Assembly (NCBI GenBank): GCA_963728765.1
Contig: CAVSKX010000002.1
Location: forward strand, 620,001 to 684,000
DNA length: 64,000 nucleotides
Origin: AC-32 sp963728765
Lineage (GTDB): Bacteria; Actinomycetota; Thermoleophilia; Gaiellales; Gaiellaceae
Reading direction: 5' to 3'
Each line of letters opens with the position of its first letter. Within the stretch, counting starts at the first letter, position 1. The notes below the pieces were generated by a model. It saw only the letters and a list, made by a program, of their open reading frames with translations, did no database searches and was not told the origin of the DNA. This document shows positions 33,806 through 41,399 of the stretch, piece by piece. A program made the position numbers and the translations under genes.

Positions 33806-34686
33806 CGTGGCGACCTCCGGTCTAGCGAGCGAAGCGACGGTACAAGCCGGCCCCGCGGAAAGTGCGAAGCACTTTTCGCGGCTCCTACCACGATGCGCAG
33901 CTTCGTCAGCGGCGAGAGGCGCAGCGAGCCCTCGAAGACGTCGAAGCCGCGGGCCTCGATCCGGTCGAGCGTCGCCCCGTAGAGACCGGCGAAGGTCGAG
34001 ACGCACGCGGTGCTGCGGGAGTCCAGCGTCTCGAGCAGCTCGAGGCCCTCGTCCATGTACGCGCGCCCGCGCGAGGCGTGGAACTCCATCAGCGCCTGCC
34101 ACTCCGGCCCAGCGCGGCCCGCGGCGATGTCGTCCTCGGTGACGCCATACGCGGCGAGCTCGTCCTCCGGCAGATAGACGCGGCCGAGCTGCCAGTCCTC
34201 GCGCACATCGCGAATGATGTTGATCAGCTGCAGGGCCACGCCGAGGGTCTCCGCGCGCTCGACGTCCTCGGAGCCGTAGACCGCGACGCAGGCGACGCCG
34301 ACCGCCCCCGCGACCCGCCGGCAGTAGCCGTGCAGCTCGGCGAAGTCGGCGTACCGGTCCTGCTCGGTGTCCTGGAGACCACCCGCGACGAGGTCGTGCA
34401 GCGGCTTGTCCGGGATCGCGAAGCGGGAGCGCGCGTCGGCGAGCGCGACGAACATCGCGTTCTCTGGCGGCGTGTCGAGGGCGGCGCCGAGCTCGTGCAG
34501 CTTCTCGCGCTTCTCCTCGACCGGCAGCTCGCCGTCGGCGACGTCGTCCACGCGCCGCGCGAAGGCGTAGACGGCCGAGAGCGCCTGCCGCTTCTCGCGT
34601 GGGAGCACACGGATCCCGTAGGCGAAGTTGCGCGCCTCGCGCCGGGTGAGCCGCTCGACCTCCGCGTAGGCGTCCGCGACCGTCAC
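33802..34686 (-). CDS. hpnD: Presqualene diphosphate synthase HpnD
   Basis: 294 residues of the squalene/phytoene synthase fold. Both Asp-rich motifs are present: FARRVDDVADGE (about residue 45) and IIRDVREDWQLGRVYLP (about residue 160). It joins two farnesyl diphosphates into presqualene diphosphate. GTG 34686 overlaps the hpnC stop (GTGA) and the stop overlaps the hpnE ATG, so the operon is coupled here. The last 25 residues (KSASHFPRGRLVPSLRS) come from a palindromic repeat and extend beyond the usual end. Confidence 0.9.
   Translation of the reverse strand: MTVADAYAEVERLTRREARNFAYGIRVLPREKRQALSAVYAFARRVDDVADGELPVEEKREKLHELGAALDTPPENAMFVALADARSRFAIPDKPLHDLVAGGLQDTEQDRYADFAELHGYCRRVAGAVGVACVAVYGSEDVERAETLGVALQLINIIRDVREDWQLGRVYLPEDELAAYGVTEDDIAAGRAGPEWQALMEFHASRGRAYMDEGLELLETLDSRSTACVSTFAGLYGATLDRIEARGFDVFEGSLRLSPLTKLRIVVGAAKSASHFPRGRLVPSLRSLDRRSPR
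33853..33881. repeat. 29-bp hairpin repeat at the 3' end of hpnD
   Basis: CCGCGGAAAGTGC (33853-33865), loop GAA, GCACTTTTCGCGG (33869-33881): 13-bp arms with one mismatch. It lies inside the hpnD coding region and is read in frame as KSASHFPRG. A second inverted stretch (TCTAGCGAGCGAAGCGACGG) follows downstream. Confidence 0.6.
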
Positions 34687-35600
34687 CGCAGCGCCGCCAG
34701 GGCCAGCCGCGCGCGCGACGGGCGCGGACGGCCGTTGAAGATGTCCCAGTCGGCTCGCTCCAGCGCCTCGAGCGCCGCCAGGCCGCCGCGGGCGAAGAGC
34801 GCCACCGCCCGGCCGACGCGCCCGCCGCCGAGCCAGCCGCCGAGGGGCTCGCCGGCCGCGAGCAGCCCCCGAGCCCGCTCCGCCTCGAACTCCAGCAGCG
34901 CGCGCAGCTCCGGGCTCGGCCGGTCGAGTGCCACGGCCCCGAACCGCCGCCGGTCCTCGGCCGGCAGATAGACGCGCCCGAGCACGAGGTCACGCGGTAC
35001 GTCCTGGAGGAAGTTCACCAGCTGCAGGCCGGTGCAGACGTCGTCCGAGAGCGCCACCGCCTCGGTGTCGCCGTCGCGCCCGAGCACGCCGAGCACGAGC
35101 CGCCCGACCGGGTCGGCCGAGTGGGTGCAGTAGTGCTTCAGGTCGGCCCAGGTCTCGTACTCCGCGATGCGCTGGTCCATGCGGTTGGCCTCGATCAGGC
35201 GCAGGAACGGCTCGCGCGGGAGCGAGCAGGCGCGGATCGTCGGCTGCAGCTCGCGCATCACCTCCCACGTCGGCTCCCCCTCGTAGCAGGCCTCGACCTG
35301 GGCCTCCAGCTCGTCCAGCGCCTCGAGCCGGTCCAATACGACGTCGCTTGTCGATGTCGTATTAGAGGAGATGCGGGCTTTGCCCGCGTCTCCGGCTAAC
35401 ACACGGCCTAGGAACGACGAACGCTCCGGAGTATCGACCCATTCGGCCGGGAACTCGTCGCCGAGGATGTCCACGAGCCGCGCGAAGCCGTAGATCGCGC
35501 GCAGGTGCGGCCGCAGCGGCCGTGGGAAGAGCAGCGAGGCGACGGGGAAGTTCTCGGTACGCGCCCGCGCAGCGACGGAGCTCGCGGAGGCCGGGTCCAT
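34683..35600 (-). CDS. hpnC: Hydroxysqualene synthase HpnC with in-frame insertion
   Basis: 305 residues of the squalene synthase fold. The N-terminal NFPVASLLFPRPLRPHLRAIYGFARLVDILGDE carries the first Asp motif; VNFLQDVPRDLVLGRVYLP carries the second. HpnC converts presqualene diphosphate to hydroxysqualene. Between AEWVD and LDRLEALDELE the protein has about 32 extra residues (SSFLGRVLAGDAGKARISS and neighbours) not expected in HpnC, encoded by a palindromic repeat with rare TTA and AAT codons. Start ATG 35600; first gene of the operon proper. Confidence 0.88.
   Translation of the reverse strand: MDPASASSVAARARTENFPVASLLFPRPLRPHLRAIYGFARLVDILGDEFPAEWVDTPERSSFLGRVLAGDAGKARISSNTTSTSDVVLDRLEALDELEAQVEACYEGEPTWEVMRELQPTIRACSLPREPFLRLIEANRMDQRIAEYETWADLKHYCTHSADPVGRLVLGVLGRDGDTEAVALSDDVCTGLQLVNFLQDVPRDLVLGRVYLPAEDRRRFGAVALDRPSPELRALLEFEAERARGLLAAGEPLGGWLGGGRVGRAVALFARGGLAALEALERADWDIFNGRPRPSRARLALAALR
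35336..35430. repeat. In-frame palindromic repeat insertion in hpnC
   Basis: Two hairpins: AATACGAC (from about 35335) with GTCGTATT, and GGAGATGCGGGC-TTT-GCCCGCGTCTCC (12-bp arms, one mismatch). Then GCCTAGGAACGA (as at 24.89 kb). The stretch is about 95 bp, AT-richer than the host gene and uses TTA and AAT codons. It keeps the hpnC reading frame. Confidence 0.65.
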
Positions 35601-35637
35601 GCAAAGAGGCTATCTCGGTCTGAGCCGGTGAATCAGA

Positions 35638-36051
35638 TCAGCTAGGCCGCGGAGACGCAGGTGAGGGCGGGCGGGCCGAGCTGCTCCCCGGCGCGCTCCG
35701 CCACACCTGCGTGAGCGAGACGCCGGGCCTGAGCCCGCGGCTCGCTGCCTCGCCCGCCCCCAGCTCGAGCACCGTCCGCGCGCCACGGCAGGCCGCCATG
35801 CGCCAGGGGCGCAGGTCGGAGGCCACCTTCACCACGCGATCGGAGCGGTCGAGGAAGACGGCATCGATCGGAAACCGCATGAACGCGGTGTGGATCGACG
35901 ACGCCGGCCGGAGCAGCATCCCCTCACCCGAGGAGAGGCCGCTCCGGCCAAGGAGGCCGCGAAGGCGCGCGAAGGCGGTTTCGGCGAGGAAGCAGCGCTC
36001 GCAGACGACGTCTCCGCCGTCGTTCGCCAGTGCGACCTGAGGCAAGGCCAC
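35638..36051 (-). CDS. DUF192 family protein
   Basis: 137 residues with the DUF192 fold: FARLRGLLGRSGLSSGEGMLLRPASSIHTAFMRFPIDAVFLDRSDRVVKV is the core signature, with VLELGAGEAASRGLRPG near the end. In archetypes it is an exported small domain of unknown function. GTG 36051 lies 3 bases after the upstream gene stop, and the stop is 37 bases from hpnC, so DUF192 may be transcribed with both. There is no clear signal peptide. Confidence 0.85.
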   Translation of the reverse strand: MALPQVALANDGGDVVCERCFLAETAFARLRGLLGRSGLSSGEGMLLRPASSIHTAFMRFPIDAVFLDRSDRVVKVASDLRPWRMAACRGARTVLELGAGEAASRGLRPGVSLTQVWRSAPGSSSARPPSPASPRPS

Positions 36052-36054
36052 GTC

Positions 36055-37410
36055 CTAGAACCCCACGTGGACGTGGTCGTAGTGGTTGGCCAGGGGGAAC
36101 GACGGCCCGCCGAGTCCGAGCAGCGAGATGACCTGCTTGGGCAGCATCCCGCCCGGCAGCATCAGGAGGCTGCGGACGGCCTGCTCCGTGATCCCGCCCG
36201 GCTGCTGATGGCCGGTGATCGAGACGTTGTTCAGCGCGGCGACGTCGACGGCGCGGCCGTAGACGTGGGCCGAGACGACACCCGGGCGCGCGTACAGCCG
36301 GTGACCGCTGACGAGGCACGAAACGGTGACCTGGTGGAACGTGTCGGCCAGGTAGAGGATCGTCGCGAGCACGCGCACGTCCACGTGGCCGGCGGCGACG
36401 TCACCACGCCCGCCGGAGTACATGACCACGCGTGAGTCGTGCAGCAGGCGGTCCTGCAGGTCGCGCTTCTGCGAGAGCAGGCCGTGCACGAGGCTTGCGA
36501 GCCCCACCGCGCGGTAGTAGTGGCGCAGCGCAACCACGCGGTCGGCAACCGTCGGGTTGCTCGAGTACGCGAGCGCGGCGGCCCACGTCGACTGGCCCTG
36601 GCGGAGCGTCGAGAGGCGGTAGGCCAGCGTGCGGAGAGCCTGCTTGCCGGCGGGAGCGCGGCCGTTGTTGCCCTCTGCGCGGAGAGTCGCGAGCACCAGC
36701 GCCCAGTCGACGTGCGCCTTGCGCGAGTACCGCACGAGGTCGCGTGCGAACTGGAGCTTCAGCCTGGCGGCCGGCGGCGTCGGGTCGGGCGCGGCCCGGT
36801 TCAGCCACACCGTCGCGGCCGAGAAGCTGTGCACCTCGGGATCGAGCGGCGGCGGAGGCGCCTTCGGTGCCTCGCGGCGCACCGGCGCCTTGCGGTGCGG
36901 CCTCGCGCGCGCGGGACGCGCGGTATGCGTCCTCGCGACCGCGGTCCGCTGCTTGACGTCGGTCGGAGCGACCACCGGCCGGAGCGTGGAGCGGGTCGGA
37001 GCCGAGCTCGAGACGGCGGTCCGGTTGGCGGCGCTCGACGCCGTGACGACGGGCCGGGACGGCGCTGCCTGCTCACGCGCCACCGCGGTTCGCGCGGACT
37101 GCGTGGCGAAGGCCGTGCGCGTCGACGCGACGGACGTGGCGCCCGTCGGGCCACTCGCACCACTCGCACCTTGCGCGGCGGCCGGCGTGGAGCTGTCGTC
37201 CTCGAAGAGCGTGCGGACGCCGTTGCCGGCGCCCGCGGAGAGCGCGAGCCCGGCGAAGAAGACGGCGCCGAAGGTAACGGTCTGCGCGAAGCGGCTCTTG
37301 TGGCTGCGCTCCAGCGCGGGCTCGACCAGCTTGCCCTCGTCCCAGTCGTCGTACCTACGGCCGGGGAGGTGCTGGAGGAACCGCCTGGTCAGGGACTTCC
37401 GTCGTGGCAT
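36055..37410 (-). CDS. Membrane-anchored cell-wall protein with C-terminal M15-like domain
   Basis: 451 residues: a basic cytoplasmic N-terminus (PRRKSLTRRFLQHLPGRR), one transmembrane helix (TVTFGAVFFAGLALSAGAG), about 130 residues of low-complexity Ala/Thr/Ser/Pro sequence, then an all-helical region and a C-terminal domain with SAHVYGRAVDVA (SxHxxGxAxD) and DHVHVGF, the zinc-ligand motifs of M15/VanY-type peptidases. It likely acts on peptidoglycan or is an adaptor. I chose ATG 37410 (GGGAGCAAAGG before it) over GTG 37476. Upstream of it lies the conserved block also found before the subtilase. Confidence 0.72.
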   Translation of the reverse strand: MPRRKSLTRRFLQHLPGRRYDDWDEGKLVEPALERSHKSRFAQTVTFGAVFFAGLALSAGAGNGVRTLFEDDSSTPAAAQGASGASGPTGATSVASTRTAFATQSARTAVAREQAAPSRPVVTASSAANRTAVSSSAPTRSTLRPVVAPTDVKQRTAVARTHTARPARARPHRKAPVRREAPKAPPPPLDPEVHSFSAATVWLNRAAPDPTPPAARLKLQFARDLVRYSRKAHVDWALVLATLRAEGNNGRAPAGKQALRTLAYRLSTLRQGQSTWAAALAYSSNPTVADRVVALRHYYRAVGLASLVHGLLSQKRDLQDRLLHDSRVVMYSGGRGDVAAGHVDVRVLATILYLADTFHQVTVSCLVSGHRLYARPGVVSAHVYGRAVDVAALNNVSITGHQQPGGITEQAVRSLLMLPGGMLPKQVISLLGLGGPSFPLANHYDHVHVGF

Positions 37411-37530
37411 TGCCTTTGCTCCCGTTCGTCTCGGGCGCCGGTGGGCCGCCACGTCGGCGCGGATCTTGGTTGTCACATCCGCGGGCCGTACGGACTTGTC
37501 AGCACTATCGACCGCCGCGCGGGCGGCTTC

Positions 37531-37594
37531 TCCCCCGAATTAGGGACTTCCCGAGGAGATCACTAATCCGAGGGATGCGCCGAGGGCCCGATCG
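37531..37594 (-). promoter_or_regulatory. Conserved upstream block (second copy)
   Basis: On the minus strand: CGATCGGGCC (37594-37585), eight bases, ATCCCTCG (37576-37569), four bases, AGTGA, then GGGAAGTCCC and CGGGGG. This matches the block before the subtilase at 20883-20943 with almost the same spacing. It lies 55-185 bases before the possible starts (GTG 37476 or ATG 37410) of the M15-like gene. Function unknown. Confidence 0.4.
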
Positions 37595-37633
37595 GAACGA
37601 TGAAGGCGGCAATTGAGCCTTAGGCGGCGCGGC

Positions 37634-37668
37634 CACGCCGAGACACCTTCGGAGGTTATTCCGGCGTG
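37634..37668. other. Stem-loop in the flp upstream region
   Basis: The 384-bp gap 37411-37794 separates the divergent M15-like and flp genes. Besides the block above, it holds CACGCCG (37634-37640) pairing with CGGCGTG (37662-37668) around an inner CCTTCGGAGG hairpin, and then a CT-rich tract (37693-37737). It may be a leader RNA structure of flp or a regulatory site. No known riboswitch is recognised. Confidence 0.3.
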
Positions 37669-37794
37669 ACCCACTGCACCGCCAGCACCAACAACCGGCT
37701 CTCTTTTCACAGCCTTTCCGCTCTCACTTTCCCCCACGGGAAATCGCGCGCGACCGCGTGCGCATCGATGACAAAGAGAAGGGAGGTGACATAG

Positions 37795-37983
37795 ATGCTG
37801 AAGCTCTTCACCTTCGTGCAGATCGCCGCCGACTCGCTGCGCAAGCGCGAGGAGGGTCAGACGATGGCGGAGTACGGCGTGGTCCTTGCCGTGATCACGC
37901 TGGCCGTGATCGGTGCCATCACGCTCCTGTCGGACAACGTCCGCGCTGCGATCGAGAACGTCGCCGGCATTCTGCCCGGCTAG
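37795..37983 (+). CDS. flp: Flp/Tad-type pilin
   Basis: 62 residues with the class IVb pilin signature: REEGQTMAEYGVVLAVITLAVIGAITLL, where cleavage by a prepilin peptidase would be after Gly and Glu5 of the mature protein is kept (QTMAEYG). The rest is one hydrophobic helix and a short tail. GGGAGGTGA at 37781-37789 gives a strong ribosome-binding site. It is the major structural subunit, and a GC-rich hairpin follows the stop. No prepilin peptidase gene is in the window. Confidence 0.93.
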   Translation: MLKLFTFVQIAADSLRKREEGQTMAEYGVVLAVITLAVIGAITLLSDNVRAAIENVAGILPG

Positions 37984-38007
37984 GAACACCGCAGTTCCTC
38001 CGGTAGG

Positions 38008-38031
38008 GGGCCCCTTCGCGAGAAGGGGCCC
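38008..38031 (+). terminator. Strong hairpin between flp and tadE
   Basis: GGGCCCCTTC-GCGA-GAAGGGGCCC: 10-bp perfect arms, four-base loop, 24 bases after the flp stop. No T-run follows and the next gene starts 33 bases on. It may act as a partial terminator or mRNA stabiliser so that the pilin is made in excess over the assembly proteins. Confidence 0.65.
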
Positions 38032-38064
38032 ATACCACTTCCACGACAGAAAGAAAGAACTCCC

Positions 38065-38469
38065 GTGACCAACGTAAGTCGCCGCAAAATAGAGCTTCGA
38101 TCAGAGCAGGGCCAGTCGATCACCGAATTCGCGCTGGCTTTGCCGATCCTCGCGCTGCTCCTGTTTGCGGTGATCCAGTTCGGGATCGCCTTCAACCACT
38201 ACGTCACCCTGACCGACGCAACCCGCGCCGGCGCCCGCCGGGCGGCCGTCGGACGACAGCTCTCGGATCCGGTGGGCGCGTGCCAGACCGCGATCCGGAG
38301 CTCGGCAGACGACCTCGACGGCTCGCAGCTGACTACGAGCTGCTCGTCGACCTGGCAGCCGGGCGCGGACGTCACGGTGAACGCCACTTACCCGTACCAG
38401 ATCAGCCTGCTCGGGCTCGTCGTCAAGTCGGGCCGCCTCACGAGCACGACCACGGAGCGTGTGGAATGA
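38065..38469 (+). CDS. tadE: TadE-like minor pseudopilin
   Basis: 134 residues with an N-terminal pilin-like segment EQGQSITEFALALPILALLLFAVIQFGIAF: Gly-Gln cleavage context and TEFAL typical of TadE/TadF. A variable soluble domain with a likely Cys pair (GACQTAI and TTSCSS) follows. Starts at GTG 38065; its TGA overlaps the tadG ATG. It should help initiate or anchor the pilus. Confidence 0.87.
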   Translation: MTNVSRRKIELRSEQGQSITEFALALPILALLLFAVIQFGIAFNHYVTLTDATRAGARRAAVGRQLSDPVGACQTAIRSSADDLDGSQLTTSCSSTWQPGADVTVNATYPYQISLLGLVVKSGRLTSTTTERVE

Positions 38470-39383
38470 ACCCTCGTAGCGAACGCGGCCAGGCAACCGT
38501 CATCACCCTCGTCTTTCTCGTCGTGCTGCTCGGCATGGCTGCGCTCGTCCTCGACATCGGGTCGTGGTACCGCGCCGACCGCGCCACGCAGTCGGCGGCC
38601 GACGCTGCGGCGCTCGCGGGGGCGCAGAAGCTCCCGCACGACCCGGGCAACGCGAACACGCTGGCCCTTCAGTACGTCGACAAGAACGGCGGCGGCACGC
38701 CGACCGTGACGCTGTCCACCAAGAACGCCACCAACGACACGATCAGGGTCAACCTGACCCGGCCGGCGAAGGGCATCTTCACCAAGCTCTTCGGCGTCAG
38801 CACGGTCACCGTTGGCTCCCACGCGAGCGCGCGGGCCAGCCTGATGGGCCAGGCGAAGTACGTCGCGCCGATCGGCGTCAACGTGCTCAACCCGAAGCTG
38901 ATGGGTGGCGCGACGTGCCCCTGCTTCGGACCTGACCAGCCGACGACGCTGCCGCTCGGCAAGACGGGCGCCCCGGGCGCGTTCGACCTGCTGAACATCG
39001 ACCTCAGCCACGGCGGCACAGGCCCCTCGATGCTGGCCGACTGGATCCTGAAGGGCTACGACGGCTACCTGCCGCTGAACGACTACTTCTCGGACGCCGG
39101 CGCGAAGTGGAACTCCTCGGAGGTCCAGAACGCGCTCGACCAGCGCGACAACACGACCCTGCTCTTCCCCGTCTACGACAAGCTCGTCGGCACCGGCTCG
39201 GGTGCGCAGTACCACGTGATCGCCTGGGTCGGGTTCCACATGACCGCGCATGAAGAGCACGGCACCACCGGAAGCATCACCGGCTGGTTCACCGAGGTCG
39301 TCTGGGACGGCATCGAATCCACCGCCGGTGGCGGCGACACCCAGCCCGACCTGGGCGCCAGAACCGTCCACCTCGTCGACTGA
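38466..39383 (+). CDS. tadG: TadG-like pilus-associated protein
   Basis: 305 residues with N-terminal ERGQATVITLVFLVVLLGMAALVLDIGSWYRADRATQSAADAAALAGAQ, the Tad pilus assembly/Flp-pilus TadG signature (a transmembrane helix then DxxxWYxxxxxxQxAADAAALAGA). About 250 extracytoplasmic residues follow with a CPCF motif. It starts at ATG 38466, overlapping tadE. Its role is probably at the pilus base. Confidence 0.85.
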   Translation: MNPRSERGQATVITLVFLVVLLGMAALVLDIGSWYRADRATQSAADAAALAGAQKLPHDPGNANTLALQYVDKNGGGTPTVTLSTKNATNDTIRVNLTRPAKGIFTKLFGVSTVTVGSHASARASLMGQAKYVAPIGVNVLNPKLMGGATCPCFGPDQPTTLPLGKTGAPGAFDLLNIDLSHGGTGPSMLADWILKGYDGYLPLNDYFSDAGAKWNSSEVQNALDQRDNTTLLFPVYDKLVGTGSGAQYHVIAWVGFHMTAHEEHGTTGSITGWFTEVVWDGIESTAGGGDTQPDLGARTVHLVD

Positions 39384-39425
39384 CCCCACCCCCAACGACT
39401 GACCCCTCACCCAAGGACAGGAGAA

Positions 39426-40196
39426 ATGGCATATCGAGCTAGGAACATCCTGATCGCGGTCGCCCTCGCCGCTGTGGCCGCTCTGCTCACGAGCTTCTAC
39501 GTGACCAGCTACAAGCGGCATGTACAGCGCGGCGAGGACCACGTGACGGTGCTCGTTGCCAAGAAGGACATCCCCGAGGGCACGAGCGGTGCCGACGTCG
39601 CGGGCCTGTTGCAGTCACTCGACGTCCCACGCAAGAGCGTCGTGCCCGGCGCGATCTCCAGCGCCGACCAGCTGGCCGGCCTCGTCGCGACCCAGCCGAC
39701 GATGCAGGGCGAGCAGGTCACGACCCGCCGCTTCAACCCACGCACGCAGGTCGGCGTCCGGGCACAGCTCTCGGGCACGCTCCGCGCGCTCTCGCTCGAG
39801 GGCGACCAGAACCAGCTGCTCGCCGGCACGCTCAAGGACGGCGACAGCGTCGACTTCGTCACCGCGCTGAAGAAGCCCGGCGACCAGGACATCTACTTCA
39901 GCCGCGTCCTCGTGCGCGACGTGAAGGTGCTCCAGGCACCGGACGCGCCGCCCGCCGGCAGCAAGCTCACCGGCGGCGCCAACTCGAACTTCAGGGTCAT
40001 GCTCGCGCTCAGCGACAGCCAGGCCCAGAAAGTTCAGTACCTGCTCGCGAATGCGGGCGGATCCGGCGAGGAGCGCTGGCACCTCGAGCTTCGCCCGGTC
40101 ACGCACGACGCCGACAGCCCCGACCACCTCGACAGCTTCGAAAGCGTCCTCACTGGCGGCCTCAGCGCCGGCCAGCGCAGGACGCTCGGCCGCTAG
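39426..40196 (+). CDS. cpaB: Flp pilus assembly protein CpaB/RcpC
   Basis: 256 residues: one N-terminal helix (ILIAVALAAVAALLTSFYV), then a SAF domain (VTVLVAKKDIPEGTSGADV) and a RcpC-type beta domain (ALSLEGDQNQLLAGTLKDGDSVDFVTAL). In Gram-negatives it works with the secretin; here no secretin exists, so it probably links the machine to the wall. AGGACAGGAG precedes the ATG. Confidence 0.87.
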   Translation: MAYRARNILIAVALAAVAALLTSFYVTSYKRHVQRGEDHVTVLVAKKDIPEGTSGADVAGLLQSLDVPRKSVVPGAISSADQLAGLVATQPTMQGEQVTTRRFNPRTQVGVRAQLSGTLRALSLEGDQNQLLAGTLKDGDSVDFVTALKKPGDQDIYFSRVLVRDVKVLQAPDAPPAGSKLTGGANSNFRVMLALSDSQAQKVQYLLANAGGSGEERWHLELRPVTHDADSPDHLDSFESVLTGGLSAGQRRTLGR

Positions 40197-40205
40197 GAGG
40201 CCACG

Positions 40206-41399
40206 ATGAGCAACGGCAACGAATTCGCAACGAAGAGCCCGAACCGGATCTACGTCACGGGTGACTGCGACGGGCTGCCGGATCTCCGGGACGCGCTCGC
40301 CGCACATCCCGAGGTCGAGCTGGTCGGGTCCGCGACCACCGTCGCGGAGGCCGCGGCCACGCTGACCGGCGGGCACCTGAACGTCGTCCTGCACGCCACG
40401 CGTGCGGGGTCGCTGCCGGTGAACGAGCTGGCCGCGATCCGCGAGTACACGCGGGCCCCGCTGATCCTGCTCGCCTCGAACGGCTCTCCGGCCCTGCTGG
40501 AAGAGGCGCTCGAGCACGACGTCGCCGACGTCCTGCTGCTCCCGCAGCTGACCGACAACGTCGTCTTCGCAGTGCGCAAGGCCGGCCACGTCGGCAAGCG
40601 GCTCACCGGCGACCAGCGCCGGCACGGCCGCCTGGTGACGGTGTTCTCGCCGAAGGGCGGCACCGGCAAGACCGTGACCGCGACGAACATGGGCGCTTCG
40701 CTCGCCAAGCACTGGGGCAAGCGCGCGCTCCTGCTCGACCTCGACCTGCAGTTCGGCGACGCCGCGATCATGCTCGGGATCGAGCCGGAGAAGACGATCT
40801 ACGACCTCGTCACGGCTCCGGGCGAGCTCGACTCCGAGAAGCTCGCCGGCTACACCACCCGGCACGCGTCGGGCCTCGACATCCTCCCCGCGCCGTTGCG
40901 CCCGGAGGACGCCGAGCTCGTCACGGAGACCAAGCTGGCTCGGCTGCTGGAAGTCGCGCGCGAGTCGTACGACGTGATCGTCGTCGACACCTCGCCGTTC
41001 TTCCACGGCCCGATGCTGGCGACCCTCGACCGCACCGACGAGCTGCTGCTCCTCTGCGGGCTGGACGTTCCGACCCTGAAGAACGTCCGCCTCAGCCTGC
41101 AGACCCTCGAGCTGCTTTCGTTCCCGGAGGACCGCGTGAAGCTCGTCCTCAACCGGGCAAACTCGAAGGTCGGCATGAAGCCGAAGGAGGTGGAGGCGGC
41201 CCTCGAGCGCAAGATCAATTTCGCGGTGCCGAGCGACCGGATCGTCCCGCTCGCCGTCAACCGCGGGAACCCGGCCGTCGTCTCCGACCCGAAGGCGGAG
41301 TTCTCCAAGGCCATCCGCGCGATGGCGAAGGAGCTCGTCGCCGCCCAGGCCGTGGCGAAGCAGAAGAAGAAGTTCATGGCGACCCTCGCGAGGGCGTAA
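40206..41399 (+). CDS. tadZ: TadZ/CpaE pilus-localisation ATPase
   Basis: 397 residues. An N-terminal receiver-like domain of about 120 residues (atypical, no phosphate-acceptor Asp pattern) precedes a MinD/ParA-type ATPase: deviant Walker A FSPKGGTGKTVTATN (about residue 147), LLLDLDLQFGDAAIML and VIVVDTSPFF. TadZ places the pilus apparatus at a cell site. Its TAA overlaps the tadA ATG (TAATG). Confidence 0.9.
   Translation: MSNGNEFATKSPNRIYVTGDCDGLPDLRDALAAHPEVELVGSATTVAEAAATLTGGHLNVVLHATRAGSLPVNELAAIREYTRAPLILLASNGSPALLEEALEHDVADVLLLPQLTDNVVFAVRKAGHVGKRLTGDQRRHGRLVTVFSPKGGTGKTVTATNMGASLAKHWGKRALLLDLDLQFGDAAIMLGIEPEKTIYDLVTAPGELDSEKLAGYTTRHASGLDILPAPLRPEDAELVTETKLARLLEVARESYDVIVVDTSPFFHGPMLATLDRTDELLLLCGLDVPTLKNVRLSLQTLELLSFPEDRVKLVLNRANSKVGMKPKEVEAALERKINFAVPSDRIVPLAVNRGNPAVVSDPKAEFSKAIRAMAKELVAAQAVAKQKKKFMATLARA

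Noticed and set aside
37600..37790. A cyclic di-GMP riboswitch in the flp leader
   Set aside because: No GEMM core (such as ACGCAAAGC with GGGxxGCC) is present; only a generic stem-loop can be supported.
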